A DNA stretch of 42,075 nt, from assembly GCA_902515155.1 (NCBI GenBank), contig CABXTT010000009.1, positions 1-42,075 of the forward strand, given 5' to 3'. This DNA comes from an uncultured SAR86 cluster bacterium. Its GTDB lineage: Bacteria > Pseudomonadota > Gammaproteobacteria > Magnimaribacterales > D2472. The number at the start of each line of letters is the position of its first letter. The first letter of the stretch is position 1. The translations under genes were made by a program, and so were the position numbers. Positions 6,053-15,201 of the stretch are shown in pieces. The notes beneath the pieces were generated by a model, which searched no databases, was not told the origin of the DNA, and saw nothing but the letters and a program-made list of their open reading frames with translations.

Positions 6053-8086
6053 ATGAAAATTTACTCTAAACTTTTTTTACTTACATTTTTTATACTAACG
6101 ACAAGGGCTGAAGAAAATCTAAATCTTTTTGATCCTATGGATGTATTTGAACTTGAGTGGGCTTCTGATCCGCAAGTTTCACCAGACGGTAAAAAAATAG
6201 TGTACGTTCGTAAGTCAAACGACATTATGAAAGATCGAGTTAGTTCAAGTCTTTGGCAAATAGATATTACTGGAAAAAATCATCGTCCTATAAACTCTGG
6301 TTTGAAAAATTCGTATTCTCCACGATGGTCTCCTGATAAGCAAAAACTTGCTTTTGTTTCAAATATCTCTGGATCAACGCAGATTCATATGCATTGGCTT
6401 AAAAGTGGAGAAACTGCAGTAATATCTCAATTACAAGAGTCGCCTTCAAGTTTATCTTGGTCACCGGATGGGAAATGGCTAGCATTTACTATGAACGTCA
6501 AGGCAGAGAGTGAATCAATAGCTGAAGAACGTGAAAAGCCTGACGGAGCTTCATGGGCAAAAAAACCTGTAACAGTAACGACAACACAATACCAATACGA
6601 TGGACGTGGAATTGTTGAACCATCCTACCGTCATATATTTATTGTGCCTTCTGAGGGTGGTTCTGCTCGTCAATTAACAGAAGGAAATTTTAATCATTAC
6701 GGAAGTCTTTCATGGTCTCCAGAAAGTCAAAATATTTTCTTTTCAGCTCACCGTTCCAATAATTGGGAACTTGTTAGTGATGAAGCGGATATTTATAAAT
6801 TAAATATTGCATCAAGAACACTTAAACAAATTACAAATCAATCGGGTGAAGAAAGTTCACCAATGATTTCACCGAATGGAAAAATGATTGCTTTTAATTT
6901 AAAGGAACGTCGCCCTCTTGCATATACTCCAAAAAGAATTGCTGTAATGAATGTCAGCGGAAAAAATATCCGAATTCTCACAAATGATTTGGACGGAGAT
7001 GCTGAAAATATAATTTGGTCACAAGATAATCAATCTATTCATTTTACATACGATCAAAGAGGTATTAGAAAAATTGGCAAGGTTGGCTTAAATGGCGATA
7101 TTAAAATTATTGCATCTAATATTGGTGGCACGACAATAGGAAGGCCTTATATTTCAGGAGATTATCATACCGAATCAGATACGATTGCTTTTACCCAAAG
7201 CTCTCCTGACAGACCTGCTGATATTGCAGTCGTTAACGGGGATGAATTAAAAGTTTTAACTAATCTTAATGAAGACCTGCTTGCACATAGAAAACTTGGT
7301 GAAGTTAATGAGATTGTCTATAAATCATCATTTGATGGTCAAGAAATACAAGGATGGTACATCACACCACCTGATTACGATTCTTCTAAAAAATATCCGT
7401 TAATTCTTGAAATTCATGGCGGGCCTCATCTTGCCTACGGACCTCATTTCTCTGCTGAGCTTCAAATAATGGCAGCTGCTGGATATATCGTGTTCTATGA
7501 TAACTATCGGGGGAGTAAATCTTACGGAGAAGACTTTGCTCTACTTTTGCAATACAAATATTCTAGTCCTGAAGATTTTGCTGATCATATGTCAGGAATT
7601 GATACTTTAATAAACAAAGGTCTAATCGACGAAAAGAATCTATTTATAGCTGGTGGTAGTGCAGGTGGCATTGCTACTGCATATGCCATAGGTTTAACCG
7701 ATCGTTTTAATGCAGCTGTTGCTTCTAAGCCTGTTATTAATTGGTTAAGTAAGCCTTTGACTGCTGATTCAATGGTTGGTCAGATTTATCATCAGTTCCC
7801 TGGACCTCCATGGGAGCATCTTGATCATTATTGGGAACGTTCTCCCCTCTCTTTAGTTGGCAACGTAACTACTCCTACAATGTTAATTACTGGGGTGGAT
7901 GATAGACGAACTCCAATATCTGAAACGGAACAATTTTATCAAGCTTTAAAGCTAAGGGGTGTTGATAGTGCAATGATCAGAATCCCTGATACTTCTCATG
8001 GTATAGCGAGTAGACCATCAAACCTTATAACAAAAGTTGATCATATAGTTGCATGGTTTGAAAAATATAAAAGGGAAAATAATTAA
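6053..8086 (+). CDS. Secreted S9-family (prolyl oligopeptidase-like) peptidase
   Basis: A 677-residue enzyme with an N-terminal signal peptide (residues 1-18), a beta-propeller region built of repeats such as SPDGKKIVYVR, SPRWSPDKQKLAF and LSWSPDGKWLAF (residues ~45-380), and a C-terminal alpha/beta hydrolase domain. The nucleophile is in GGSAGG (Ser536), the acid in GVDDRRTP (Asp616 or 617), and the His in DTSHGI (His649). This is the S9C acylaminoacyl/dipeptidyl-peptidase type, which cleaves short peptides, probably in the periplasm. Start ATG at 6053. It follows mntR by 44 bases but no functional link is evident. Peptide scavenging would suit a marine heterotroph. Confidence 0.88.
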   Translation: MKIYSKLFLLTFFILTTRAEENLNLFDPMDVFELEWASDPQVSPDGKKIVYVRKSNDIMKDRVSSSLWQIDITGKNHRPINSGLKNSYSPRWSPDKQKLAFVSNISGSTQIHMHWLKSGETAVISQLQESPSSLSWSPDGKWLAFTMNVKAESESIAEEREKPDGASWAKKPVTVTTTQYQYDGRGIVEPSYRHIFIVPSEGGSARQLTEGNFNHYGSLSWSPESQNIFFSAHRSNNWELVSDEADIYKLNIASRTLKQITNQSGEESSPMISPNGKMIAFNLKERRPLAYTPKRIAVMNVSGKNIRILTNDLDGDAENIIWSQDNQSIHFTYDQRGIRKIGKVGLNGDIKIIASNIGGTTIGRPYISGDYHTESDTIAFTQSSPDRPADIAVVNGDELKVLTNLNEDLLAHRKLGEVNEIVYKSSFDGQEIQGWYITPPDYDSSKKYPLILEIHGGPHLAYGPHFSAELQIMAAAGYIVFYDNYRGSKSYGEDFALLLQYKYSSPEDFADHMSGIDTLINKGLIDEKNLFIAGGSAGGIATAYAIGLTDRFNAAVASKPVINWLSKPLTADSMVGQIYHQFPGPPWEHLDHYWERSPLSLVGNVTTPTMLITGVDDRRTPISETEQFYQALKLRGVDSAMIRIPDTSHGIASRPSNLITKVDHIVAWFEKYKRENN

Positions 8087-8118
8087 ACTAAAATATCATT
8101 GAATAAATCGGAGAAATT

Positions 8119-8748
8119 ATGAAAGGTTACTGGGTTGTTGCTGTTCAAGATGTACTTAAACCAGACGCATGGGGTCAAGTTCTATCTGCTTTTGAAAATT
8201 ATGTAGAAGAATCTGATGGGATATGTAAACCGATTTCATTTGCGCCACCTGCAGCAGTTTATGAATCTGGTATTTCTAAAACTACTGCTGTAATCGAGTT
8301 TCCATCTCTTGACGAGGCAGTTCATGCAAGAACTAAAGATTCAAGCTATTTCCAAGGAGTCATAGAAGCTGATGGAACACCAGTTGAAAATAAGGCAATA
8401 AGAGACTTTAGAATAATCGAAACTGAAGGTGGCTGGATGAAACCAGGTCATGGATATTGGCTAGTATGGGTAAGAGAATTCATTGATAAAGATAATTGGA
8501 TTGGTAAAGTAATGCCTGCTTGGCAAGAATACGTTGCTTCGGGTGCATGTAAAGTTCATCATCTCAAGCCACCACATATGGTACTTGAAGACGGCAGAAT
8601 GTTTCCCTTTGCTCTTTGTGAATTTCCTTCTTTGCAGGCTGCAATTGATGCCAGAGAAAGTGATGAATACAACATAGATGTACTTGGCGCTGCTGGAAAG
8701 CCAGTTCATGAAATGGTTACGAGAGATTTTAGAATTATCGAAGGATAA
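8119..8748 (+). CDS. Tandem DUF1330 protein
   Basis: A 209-residue cytosolic-looking protein of two DUF1330 (dimeric alpha-beta barrel-like) domains: residues 1-102 begin KGYWVVAV and end RDFRIIE, and residues 113-208 begin HGYWLVWVREF and end RDFRIIEG. Each has the EFPSL segment typical of the family. DUF1330 units are normally single and form dimers, so this gene probably encodes a covalent dimer. No enzymatic role is established. A GGAGAAAT ribosome site precedes the ATG at 8119, 32 bases after the peptidase stop. The stop codon is only two bases from the 3' CCA of the oppositely oriented tRNA gene. Confidence 0.8.
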   Translation: MKGYWVVAVQDVLKPDAWGQVLSAFENYVEESDGICKPISFAPPAAVYESGISKTTAVIEFPSLDEAVHARTKDSSYFQGVIEADGTPVENKAIRDFRIIETEGGWMKPGHGYWLVWVREFIDKDNWIGKVMPAWQEYVASGACKVHHLKPPHMVLEDGRMFPFALCEFPSLQAAIDARESDEYNIDVLGAAGKPVHEMVTRDFRIIEG

Positions 8749-8750
8749 TA

Positions 8751-8827
8751 TGGTGGGCCCGGGAGGACTCGAACCTCCGACCAATGGATTATGAGTCCAC
8801 TGCTCTAACCAACTGAGCTACAGGCCC
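8751..8827 (-). tRNA. tRNA with CAT anticodon, probably tRNA-Ile2 (lysidine-modified)
   Basis: A complete 77-base cloverleaf on the minus strand with encoded CCA. Acceptor GGGCCTG pairs with CGGGCCC; the D arm is GCTC/GAGC; the anticodon stem GTGGA/TCCAT encloses CTCATAA (anticodon CAT); the T arm is GGAGG-TTCGAGT-CCTCC. It is not an initiator tRNA. The sequence looks more like bacterial tRNA-Ile2(CAT), read as AUA after lysidine modification, than elongator tRNA-Met, but this is by resemblance only. It begins six bases after the rpoD stop and is surely cotranscribed with rpoD. Confidence 0.92.
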
Positions 8828-8833
8828 TGAAAC

Positions 8834-10648
8834 TTATTCGTCTAAGAAACTTTTTAAATGACTAGACCTACTAGGATGTCTCAACTTTCTTAAAGCTTTT
8901 GCTTCTATCTGACGTATTCTTTCTCTAGTGACATCAAACTGCTTACCTACTTCTTCTAAAGTATGATCAGTATTCATGCCGATACCAAATCTCATTCTAA
9001 GAACCTTGGCTTCTCTTGCTGTAAGAGATCCAAGAACGTCATCGGTTGCGAAGTGTAGACTATCTTCAGTAGCGTTTTCAAGTGGAGATTCTATTACAGT
9101 ATCTTCAATGAAATCACCTAAGCTTGAATCTTCGTCATCACCTATTGGAGTTTCTGTTGAAATTGGTTCTTTTGCTATCTTAAGAACTTTTCTTACTTTA
9201 TCTTCAGGCATATCCAGTTCTTTACTCAATTCTTCTGGTGTAGGCTCCCTGCCCATATCCTGCATCATTTGTCTTGAAACTCTATTAAGCTTATTAATAG
9301 TTTCAATCATATGAACCGGTATTCTGATAGTTCTTGCTTGGTCAGCAATTGATCTAGTTATAGCCTGTCTAATCCACCATGTAGCATATGTAGAGAATTT
9401 GTAGCCTCTTCTATACTCAAATTTATCAACAGCTTTCATTAAACCAATATTTCCTTCTTGAATAAGGTCAAGAAATTGAAGGCCTCTGTTGGTATATTTT
9501 TTTGCAATTGAAATAACAAGTCTTAAGTTAGCTTCAACCATATCTTTCTTAGCACGTCTCATTTTGGTTTCACCCATGGACATGTTTCTGTTGATTTCTT
9601 TTATCTCTTTTACGCTTAAGCCAACTCTTTGCTCAAGTTCAATTATGTCTTTTTGAGCAATGACTACATCTTGTTTAACTTCTTCGAGTAGATCTTTTTT
9701 ATACTTCTTCTCTTTCATTAATGAATCTACCCATCTTACTTTTGTAAGATTATCGGTATAAGTTGCTAAGAAATCTTTTCTTGGCATGCGCGCATTTCTT
9801 ACAAGTTGCTCAAGAATAAATTTTTCTCTTTCTCTTATAGTTGCAAGTCCTTCTCTGGCAATAGATGCAATATCATCAAACATTCTCGGACTAAATTTTA
9901 GAAACTGAAAAATATCTCCGACTTTTTTAAACTCTGCATTTGCCTCTTTTGAATGACGTCCTTTAGATTCGATTACTTTTAAAGTTTTATTGTATTGACG
10001 TTTAAGATTAGTCATTCTTCTTTGAACTTCGACCATATCTGGCCCTGACGGAGCATCATCATCTGATTCCTCAGCGGCTTCTGCTTCTTCTTTCGCTCTT
10101 TGACTTCCTGGACCAGCTGATGGAACTTCTTCCATTTCTTCTAAGAAACCAGTTAAAAAGTCATTAATTTTCTTTTCTCCATCTTTGACCATCTGATGGT
10201 AGTGAATAACAAACTCAACTGTTTTTGGGTACAGAACACTGGCTGCAAGAAGATCTCTCATTCCTTCTTCAATTCTTTTTGCAATTTCTATCTCGCCTTC
10301 TCGAGTTAAAAGATCAACAGTTCCCATTTCTCGCATATACATTCTGACCGGATCAGTAGTTCTTCCGGTTTCATTTTCAACAGCAGCCAATGCTTCTGCC
10401 GCTTGCTCAAGCGCAATATCATCTGATTCTTCTGAGTTAGCTAATAATAAATCATCTGCATCTGGTGCAGTTTCGTGTACTTGAAGGCCTAAATCATTGA
10501 TCATTCCAATAATTTCATCAACTTGATCTGGATCTGATATATCTTCTGGTAAATGATCATTTACATCAGCATATGTTAAATAGCCCTGTTCTCTGCCTTT
10601 CTCAATGAGTTCAGCTATCTTAGAACCTTTTTTGCTTAATTTATCCAC
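8834..10648 (-). CDS. rpoD: Primary sigma factor RpoD (sigma70)
   Basis: A 604-residue primary sigma factor. Region 1.1 is at the N-terminus, region 1.2 begins near [12 protein letters not shown], an acidic non-conserved region spans ~150-370, region 2 contains [18 protein letters not shown] and [17 protein letters not shown], region 3 is [12 protein letters not shown], and region 4 contains the [23 protein letters not shown]. It directs RNA polymerase to housekeeping promoters. The start is GTG at 10648 with GGAG 11 bases upstream; the 58-base gap after dnaG is the largest in this operon. The gene ends six bases before the tRNA. Confidence 0.97.
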   Translation of the reverse strand: MDKLSKKGSKIAELIEKGREQGYLTYADVNDHLPEDISDPDQVDEIIGMINDLGLQVHETAPDADDLLLANSEESDDIALEQAAEALAAVENETGRTTDPVRMYMREMGTVDLLTREGEIEIAKRIEEGMRDLLAASVLYPKTVEFVIHYHQMVKDGEKKINDFLTGFLEEMEEVPSAGPGSQRAKEEAEAAEESDDDAPSGPDMVEVQRRMTNLKRQYNKTLKVIESKGRHSKEANAEFKKVGDIFQFLKFSPRMFDDIASIAREGLATIREREKFILEQLVRNARMPRKDFLATYTDNLTKVRWVDSLMKEKKYKKDLLEEVKQDVVIAQKDIIELEQRVGLSVKEIKEINRNMSMGETKMRRAKKDMVEANLRLVISIAKKYTNRGLQFLDLIQEGNIGLMKAVDKFEYRRGYKFSTYATWWIRQAITRSIADQARTIRIPVHMIETINKLNRVSRQMMQDMGREPTPEELSKELDMPEDKVRKVLKIAKEPISTETPIGDDEDSSLGDFIEDTVIESPLENATEDSLHFATDDVLGSLTAREAKVLRMRFGIGMNTDHTLEEVGKQFDVTRERIRQIEAKALRKLRHPSRSSHLKSFLDE

Positions 10649-10706
10649 GAAATCATGTACTCCAAATATGTTTACTCTATGTAGTGATTAAATGCACAAA
10701 TTCAAT

Positions 10707-12482
10707 CTATTTAGAGCTTAAATTCTTCAATAAAATCTGATCTTCTTCGGACATATCGTCTTTCTTGAGAATAATTTGTTGTAACTCTCTTTTTTCAGCA
10801 GATAATATTTCTTGCATATTATACTTTTCTTTTAGAATTTCCTCTCTATCTTTTTCAGATTTCGATATTAGGTCAATACAATCTTCAATCATTGCTTTTG
10901 CATCTTCAATTGATAATTTGATTTCGGAGACTAATGCTTCACCAAATAAGTTCTTTATTTTTTCATTATCAATTTGTTCAAAAATGATTGAAGGAGCAAC
11001 TTCAGGATTTTGTTCGTAAGAGTTTTTTATATCGTTTAGAAATAAGAATCTTGAATCCTTTCCAATTAAATCAAAGACCCTATCTTTCGCAAGCTTAGGA
11101 TGTTGAATTAAAGCAGTAAAAACTCCAAGCACTGATTTTTTGATAACCGAACTTGAGCTTCTTTTTACTTCCTCTTTTTTTTCATTACTCTTTTTTATAA
11201 ATTGATTGCTGCCGTTTAACAATTTAACAAAGTCTAAATCGCATATATTGCCTATTTCACTTGTATAAGCTTCTTTGAGTGTTGGATTAGCAATTTTGTT
11301 AACTAAAGGTATAGCAAACTGAGCAACCATAGATCTTCCTTCAATAGTTGAGAGATCGTCCTGATCTTTTATTGTTTTTAAAAAGTAATCTGAGAATGAA
11401 GTTGCCTCATCTGCAAGTTTTAAAAAAGCGTCTTTGCCTTTTTCTTTTATAAAACTATCTGGATCCTCTCCAGGCTTTAGGAAGATAAAACTCATTCTAA
11501 TATCTTCTCTTAGAAGCGGTAAAGCATTTTCAACAGCTCTCCATGATGCTTTTTGCCCTGCTTCATCACCGTCAAAAACAATAAAAATATTATTTGTATA
11601 CCCTAATATTTTTCTGAGTTGTTCTTGAGTAAAAGCTGTCCCAGAGGATGCAACCGAGTTTTTAATGCCGTGTTGATGTAATCCGATAACGTCCATATAA
11701 CCCTCTACAAGAAATAAAGACTCAGGACGTTTCTCTTGCAACCTTGCTTCATATAAACCGTACAACTCATATTTTTTCTTATAGGTCTTAGTTTCAGGAG
11801 AATTCAAATACTTAGCTTGATCTTTTTTATCTTTAATTAGCCTTCCACCAAAAGCAATATGGTCGCCTTTGACATTCCTAATTGGGAACATAAGTCTGTC
11901 GCGAAAACGATCGTACATATCTCCGTTATCATTAGCTCCAAACAATCCAGAGTCTTCTAGATCAACTTTTTCATAATTTGGTTTTAAAATTGAATACAAA
12001 GAAGGACTTCTTTCCATTGAATAGCCTAGTTCAAATAATTTTGCTGTTTCTCCAGTAATTCCTCTTGCTTTCAAATATTCGATGGTGTCTTTTCCAGCTT
12101 GAGATTTAAGTTGCTCTATAAATATCTCTTTAGCTTTTGTATTTATATTTATTGCATCAGAAATATCGATAGATTTTTCTTGCTTAGGCACTTCCATGCC
12201 TGCATAAGAAGCCAATAACTCAACGGCCTCCATAAAGTCTAGGCCGTCATGTTTTCTTAAAAAGTGAATGGCGTTACCAGATTCTTTGCAACCAAAGCAA
12301 TGATAAGTACCTGTGTCCTCATAGACTTTAAAGGATGCAGTTCTTTCTTCTCCAGACCCGTGAAATGGGCATTTAGCCCAATAAGCCCCGCCCCTTCTTT
12401 CAAGCTGAAGTCTTCTACCAATAATATCAACGATATTAATAGAGGTTATCAATCGATCTATAAAACTAGAGGGTATAGACAT
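10707..12482 (-). CDS. dnaG: DNA primase DnaG
   Basis: A 591-residue primase. The N-terminal CHC2 zinc finger is visible as CPFHG and CFGCKES (residues ~38-64). The Toprim catalytic core has LFLVEGYMDVI and VFDGDEAGQKA, and there is a C-terminal helicase-interaction region rich in charged residues. It makes RNA primers for the lagging strand with DnaB helicase. It starts at ATG 12482, two bases after the ruvX stop, and precedes rpoD as in the classic operon, but rpsU is not upstream; ruvX takes that place. Confidence 0.97.
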   Translation of the reverse strand: MSIPSSFIDRLITSINIVDIIGRRLQLERRGGAYWAKCPFHGSGEERTASFKVYEDTGTYHCFGCKESGNAIHFLRKHDGLDFMEAVELLASYAGMEVPKQEKSIDISDAININTKAKEIFIEQLKSQAGKDTIEYLKARGITGETAKLFELGYSMERSPSLYSILKPNYEKVDLEDSGLFGANDNGDMYDRFRDRLMFPIRNVKGDHIAFGGRLIKDKKDQAKYLNSPETKTYKKKYELYGLYEARLQEKRPESLFLVEGYMDVIGLHQHGIKNSVASSGTAFTQEQLRKILGYTNNIFIVFDGDEAGQKASWRAVENALPLLREDIRMSFIFLKPGEDPDSFIKEKGKDAFLKLADEATSFSDYFLKTIKDQDDLSTIEGRSMVAQFAIPLVNKIANPTLKEAYTSEIGNICDLDFVKLLNGSNQFIKKSNEKKEEVKRSSSSVIKKSVLGVFTALIQHPKLAKDRVFDLIGKDSRFLFLNDIKNSYEQNPEVAPSIIFEQIDNEKIKNLFGEALVSEIKLSIEDAKAMIEDCIDLISKSEKDREEILKEKYNMQEILSAEKRELQQIILKKDDMSEEDQILLKNLSSK

Positions 12483-12484
12483 AT

Positions 12485-12877
12485 TTATTCATTATTATTA
12501 AACCATTGATCTATTAAGATTTTTGCAGCGTGAGCATCAATCAAATCTTTTTTTATTTCTGTAAGACTTTCTCTTGCTTCAAAGCTTGTTAATCTTTCAT
12601 CAACATATTCACATGGAATTTTAGATATTTTTTCTAATTTTTTATAAAAAATATCTACTTTTTCCATCATATCACTATCCGAACCATCCATATTTAATGG
12701 CTTACCTACAAGAATTAAATTTGGCTTCCATTCATTTACAATGGATTCGATTTCATCCCAATTTACCGAATTATTCTTGCTAAAAACTATTTGAAGCGGC
12801 GAAGAAGTCTTGGTTTCAGTTTGTCCCACCGCAACACCAATTTTCTTTGTTCCAAAGTCAAACGATATTACTTGCAT
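12485..12877 (-). CDS. ruvX: Putative Holliday junction resolvase / pre-16S rRNA nuclease RuvX (YqgF)
   Basis: A 130-residue RNase H-fold protein with the N-terminal FDFGTKKIGVAVGQ, the central NLILVGKPLNMDGSDS and the C-terminal VDERLTSFEA motifs of YqgF. The family processes the 5' end of 16S rRNA and has been proposed to resolve Holliday junctions. The start ATG directly abuts the tonB stop. Pseudomonas has gshB-tonB-yqgE-ruvX; yqgE is missing here. dnaG follows after two bases. Confidence 0.93.
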   Translation of the reverse strand: MQVISFDFGTKKIGVAVGQTETKTSSPLQIVFSKNNSVNWDEIESIVNEWKPNLILVGKPLNMDGSDSDMMEKVDIFYKKLEKISKIPCEYVDERLTSFEARESLTEIKKDLIDAHAAKILIDQWFNNNE

Positions 12878-13504
12878 TTATTTAGGTGAAAAATTCCAAT
12901 CTCTTACTATTTCTAAAACACTATATTCATTTAACATCTTTTGGTCAAAAGGAGCAAAAGGAGCTGCTTCTATGAGAATATTTAATGCCATTTTATCCAA
13001 AGCAATATTTCCAGAGGATATAAGCACCTCTGATTTAATTAAATTCCCAAAGGAATCTATTGTAGCCATAACTTGAACTTTGCTATCGATGTATTCGATA
13101 TCAGCAGAAGCAATAATCTCATCACCAATCGATTCAATATTTCTTTGCCATAAATTTAAATAGACAGCCTCTTCGGTATTTACTAAAGAGTTCGATTCTA
13201 ATTTTTTTACTTTTCTAGCTTGATAAGTATTTTTCTGAGGAACAATATTTTGCATAGATTCTAAACCTTCCTCAACAGGTAAAGATTCATTTTGTTGAAA
13301 ACCGTCATACCCAATAACGTCTTGAGATGAATTAGCAAACTTTACATTAATAATTGGAGAGTTTTCTAAAACAGGTATTGTGTAAAAAGTAGTAAAGGTA
13401 ATGCCAAAAACCAAAAACAAATGAAAAGTTAAAGATAAAATAAAAGATTTATTTAGTGTTAGAGATCTTTTACTTACTTTTTGTTTTGCTAGTATTGAAG
13501 TCAT
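12878..13504 (-). CDS. tonB: TonB-family energy transducer
   Basis: A 208-residue protein with a short cytoplasmic N-terminus, one membrane anchor (residues ~21-43), a periplasmic linker without the usual proline-rich stretch, and a TonB C-terminal domain (VQVMATIDSFGNLIKSEVLI, then a conserved final DWNFSPK). TonB proteins couple the proton gradient, through ExbBD, to outer-membrane receptors. The assignment rests on the anchor, the C-terminal domain and the gshB-tonB-ruvX order of gammaproteobacteria. Its ATG overlaps the gshB stop as ATGA. The low proline content is unusual and means a shorter reach or a different span. Confidence 0.82.
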   Translation of the reverse strand: MTSILAKQKVSKRSLTLNKSFILSLTFHLFLVFGITFTTFYTIPVLENSPIINVKFANSSQDVIGYDGFQQNESLPVEEGLESMQNIVPQKNTYQARKVKKLESNSLVNTEEAVYLNLWQRNIESIGDEIIASADIEYIDSKVQVMATIDSFGNLIKSEVLISSGNIALDKMALNILIEAAPFAPFDQKMLNEYSVLEIVRDWNFSPK

Positions 13505-14427
13505 AGTCCTTTTAGATATTCAGTTATTGGATTTTCACCTGACTGATCAAAAATTTCTCTTGCGCAAGTAGGACTGGTTATATTTATTTCAGTTAAGCGA
13601 CTTCCAATCATATCTATACCCGCAAAGTTAACTCCTTTAGTAATAAGATATTTTCCAATAGTTTCTGCAACCTTTAGTTGCACAGGCGTTATATCTTTTA
13701 CAACTCCTTTTCCTCCAGCTGCTAAATTTCCTTTAAAGCTTTCTCCTTGCGGAATCCTCGCCAAAGTTTTTCTAAAAGGTTTTCCATGGATAATTAATAT
13801 TCTAAAATCTCCATCATAAATTTCTGGCAAAAACTCTTGGACTATTATTTGAGTGGCTTCATCTGTTGTCATTTCTAACAAAATATTTATATTATCTTCA
13901 TCGATATTATCAAACTTATAAATAGAGGCTCCACCCATACCATCGAGAGGTTTCACTATTATGGTTTGGTGTTTTTCTTGAAATTCTTTGATTTTATTTA
14001 TATTTGAAGTTACTAGAGTTTTTGGAATAAATTCTTTAAAGTGAATTGCAAATATTTTCTCATTGAATTCTTTTATTGAGTTGGGTTTGTTAAAAACTGT
14101 CGCGCCCTGTTTTTCAGCTAATCCCAACAAATGTAAAGCATTTATGTAATCTGAGTCCACTGGAGGATCTTTTCTCATAAAGCTGTAAGTGAACTCAGAA
14201 ACTTGAAGTGATTCTTTTGCTATTCCCTCTACTTGATGTTCTCCTACTTCAATAATGCTTCTGCAGTTAGCATGAACAATACCACCTGCAATAAATAAAT
14301 CTTTCATTTCACACTGAAAAACTTTATACCCTATAGAAATAGACTCTTCCATCATAAATATAGATGTATCTTTTTTAGGTTTTAAACCTTTCATAGAGTC
14401 TGTAATAAATAAAAGTTTCTCAGTCAT
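13501..14427 (-). CDS. gshB: Glutathione synthetase
   Basis: A 308-residue ATP-grasp enzyme that joins gamma-glutamylcysteine and glycine. Motifs include the N-terminal FITDSMKGLKPKKDTS, RKDPPVDSDYI, VKPLDGMGGASIYKF (ATP binding) and the C-terminal NITSPTCAREI, matching GshB. The length is usual for the family (about 315). It is second in the rsmE-gshB-tonB-ruvX-dnaG-rpoD unit, two bases after the rsmE stop, and overlaps tonB by four bases. Confidence 0.96.
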   Translation of the reverse strand: MTEKLLFITDSMKGLKPKKDTSIFMMEESISIGYKVFQCEMKDLFIAGGIVHANCRSIIEVGEHQVEGIAKESLQVSEFTYSFMRKDPPVDSDYINALHLLGLAEKQGATVFNKPNSIKEFNEKIFAIHFKEFIPKTLVTSNINKIKEFQEKHQTIIVKPLDGMGGASIYKFDNIDEDNINILLEMTTDEATQIIVQEFLPEIYDGDFRILIIHGKPFRKTLARIPQGESFKGNLAAGGKGVVKDITPVQLKVAETIGKYLITKGVNFAGIDMIGSRLTEINITSPTCAREIFDQSGENPITEYLKGL

Positions 14428-14429
14428 TA

Positions 14430-15170
14430 TTAAATGTTACCAAATTGATTTTGTACTAATGAAGCTATAACAAGTGGAGCTGTTTCTGCTCTTAAAGTAT
14501 TTTTCCCAATTAATCTTATCTTTATGTTTCTTTTATTTAATAATTCTAACTCAGAATCTGAAAATCCTGATTCTGGTCCAGTTATTAAACAAACTTTTGA
14601 TTCGGAACTTAATTCTTTTATGTTAAATGAATTTTTTGCACCTAAGTCAAACAAAAAGGAATCTGTTTTGGCTTCAATGCTATCAAAGGCATCGATTATA
14701 TTTTCGAATAAGTTTAATTGGGGAATGAAATTAGACCCACATTGTTTGCAAGAACTTATTACCACTTCTAAACATTTCTCTATCACTTTACGGTGGTCTT
14801 TTTTTGCAATGCTTTGATCAATGAGATCAGGCTTATAAAAAATAAGCTCAGAGATACCTATTTCAGTCAGCTTTTGCACCATGAAATGTAAATTTTCTTT
14901 TTTTATTACAGGGATGACCATTACAATTTTTTCTTTTGGAGCATCAGAAAATATAACTTCTGAAATTCTTTTAAGGGAAGTCATTTTTCTGTCAATTGAA
15001 GTAATTAGGCATAAAGCTGAAGCGCCATTTCCATCAAATACTTCTACTTCATCATTCACTTGTAATCTAAGAACTTTTGATAAGTGAGATGATTGAGATT
15101 GGTCTAACTCAAAATTACTGTCTTCTCCTGATACTGATTTACAATATAATCTATGAATTCTCATTCTCAC
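14430..15170 (-). CDS. rsmE: 16S rRNA m3U1498 methyltransferase RsmE
   Basis: A 246-residue SPOUT (trefoil knot) methyltransferase. An N-terminal PUA-like part (residues 1-75) precedes the knot region with LITGPESGFSDSELELL and IGKNTLRAETAPLVI, the AdoMet-binding signature of RsmE. It methylates U1498 of 16S rRNA. GTG at 15170 or the in-frame ATG at 15164 could be the start. A TATAAT ends exactly before the GTG and six bases before the ATG, so the ATG may be used on a leaderless message. It is first gene of the operon and diverges from the histidine phosphatase. Confidence 0.93.
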   Translation of the reverse strand: MRMRIHRLYCKSVSGEDSNFELDQSQSSHLSKVLRLQVNDEVEVFDGNGASALCLITSIDRKMTSLKRISEVIFSDAPKEKIVMVIPVIKKENLHFMVQKLTEIGISELIFYKPDLIDQSIAKKDHRKVIEKCLEVVISSCKQCGSNFIPQLNLFENIIDAFDSIEAKTDSFLFDLGAKNSFNIKELSSESKVCLITGPESGFSDSELELLNKRNIKIRLIGKNTLRAETAPLVIASLVQNQFGNI

Positions 15171-15201
15171 ATTATAGCTATAGCTGGAATATAAATGTCA
15201 G
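15171..15201 (-). promoter_or_regulatory. Promoter of the rsmE-gshB-tonB-ruvX-dnaG-rpoD operon
   Basis: On the minus strand CTGACA (15196-15201) and a perfect TATAAT (15171-15176) are separated by 19 bases (18 if the hexamer is read as TGACAT). The -10 ends six bases before the ATG at 15164, so the transcript would begin at or near the start codon. The -35 overlaps the start of the divergent gene. A perfect 10-base palindrome TATAGCTATA (15173-15182) lies between. Confidence 0.5.

Noticed and set aside
8461-8784. Minus-strand reading frame opposite the DUF1330 gene and tRNA
   Set aside because: It overlaps the tRNA and a convincing plus-strand gene and has no recognisable domain.
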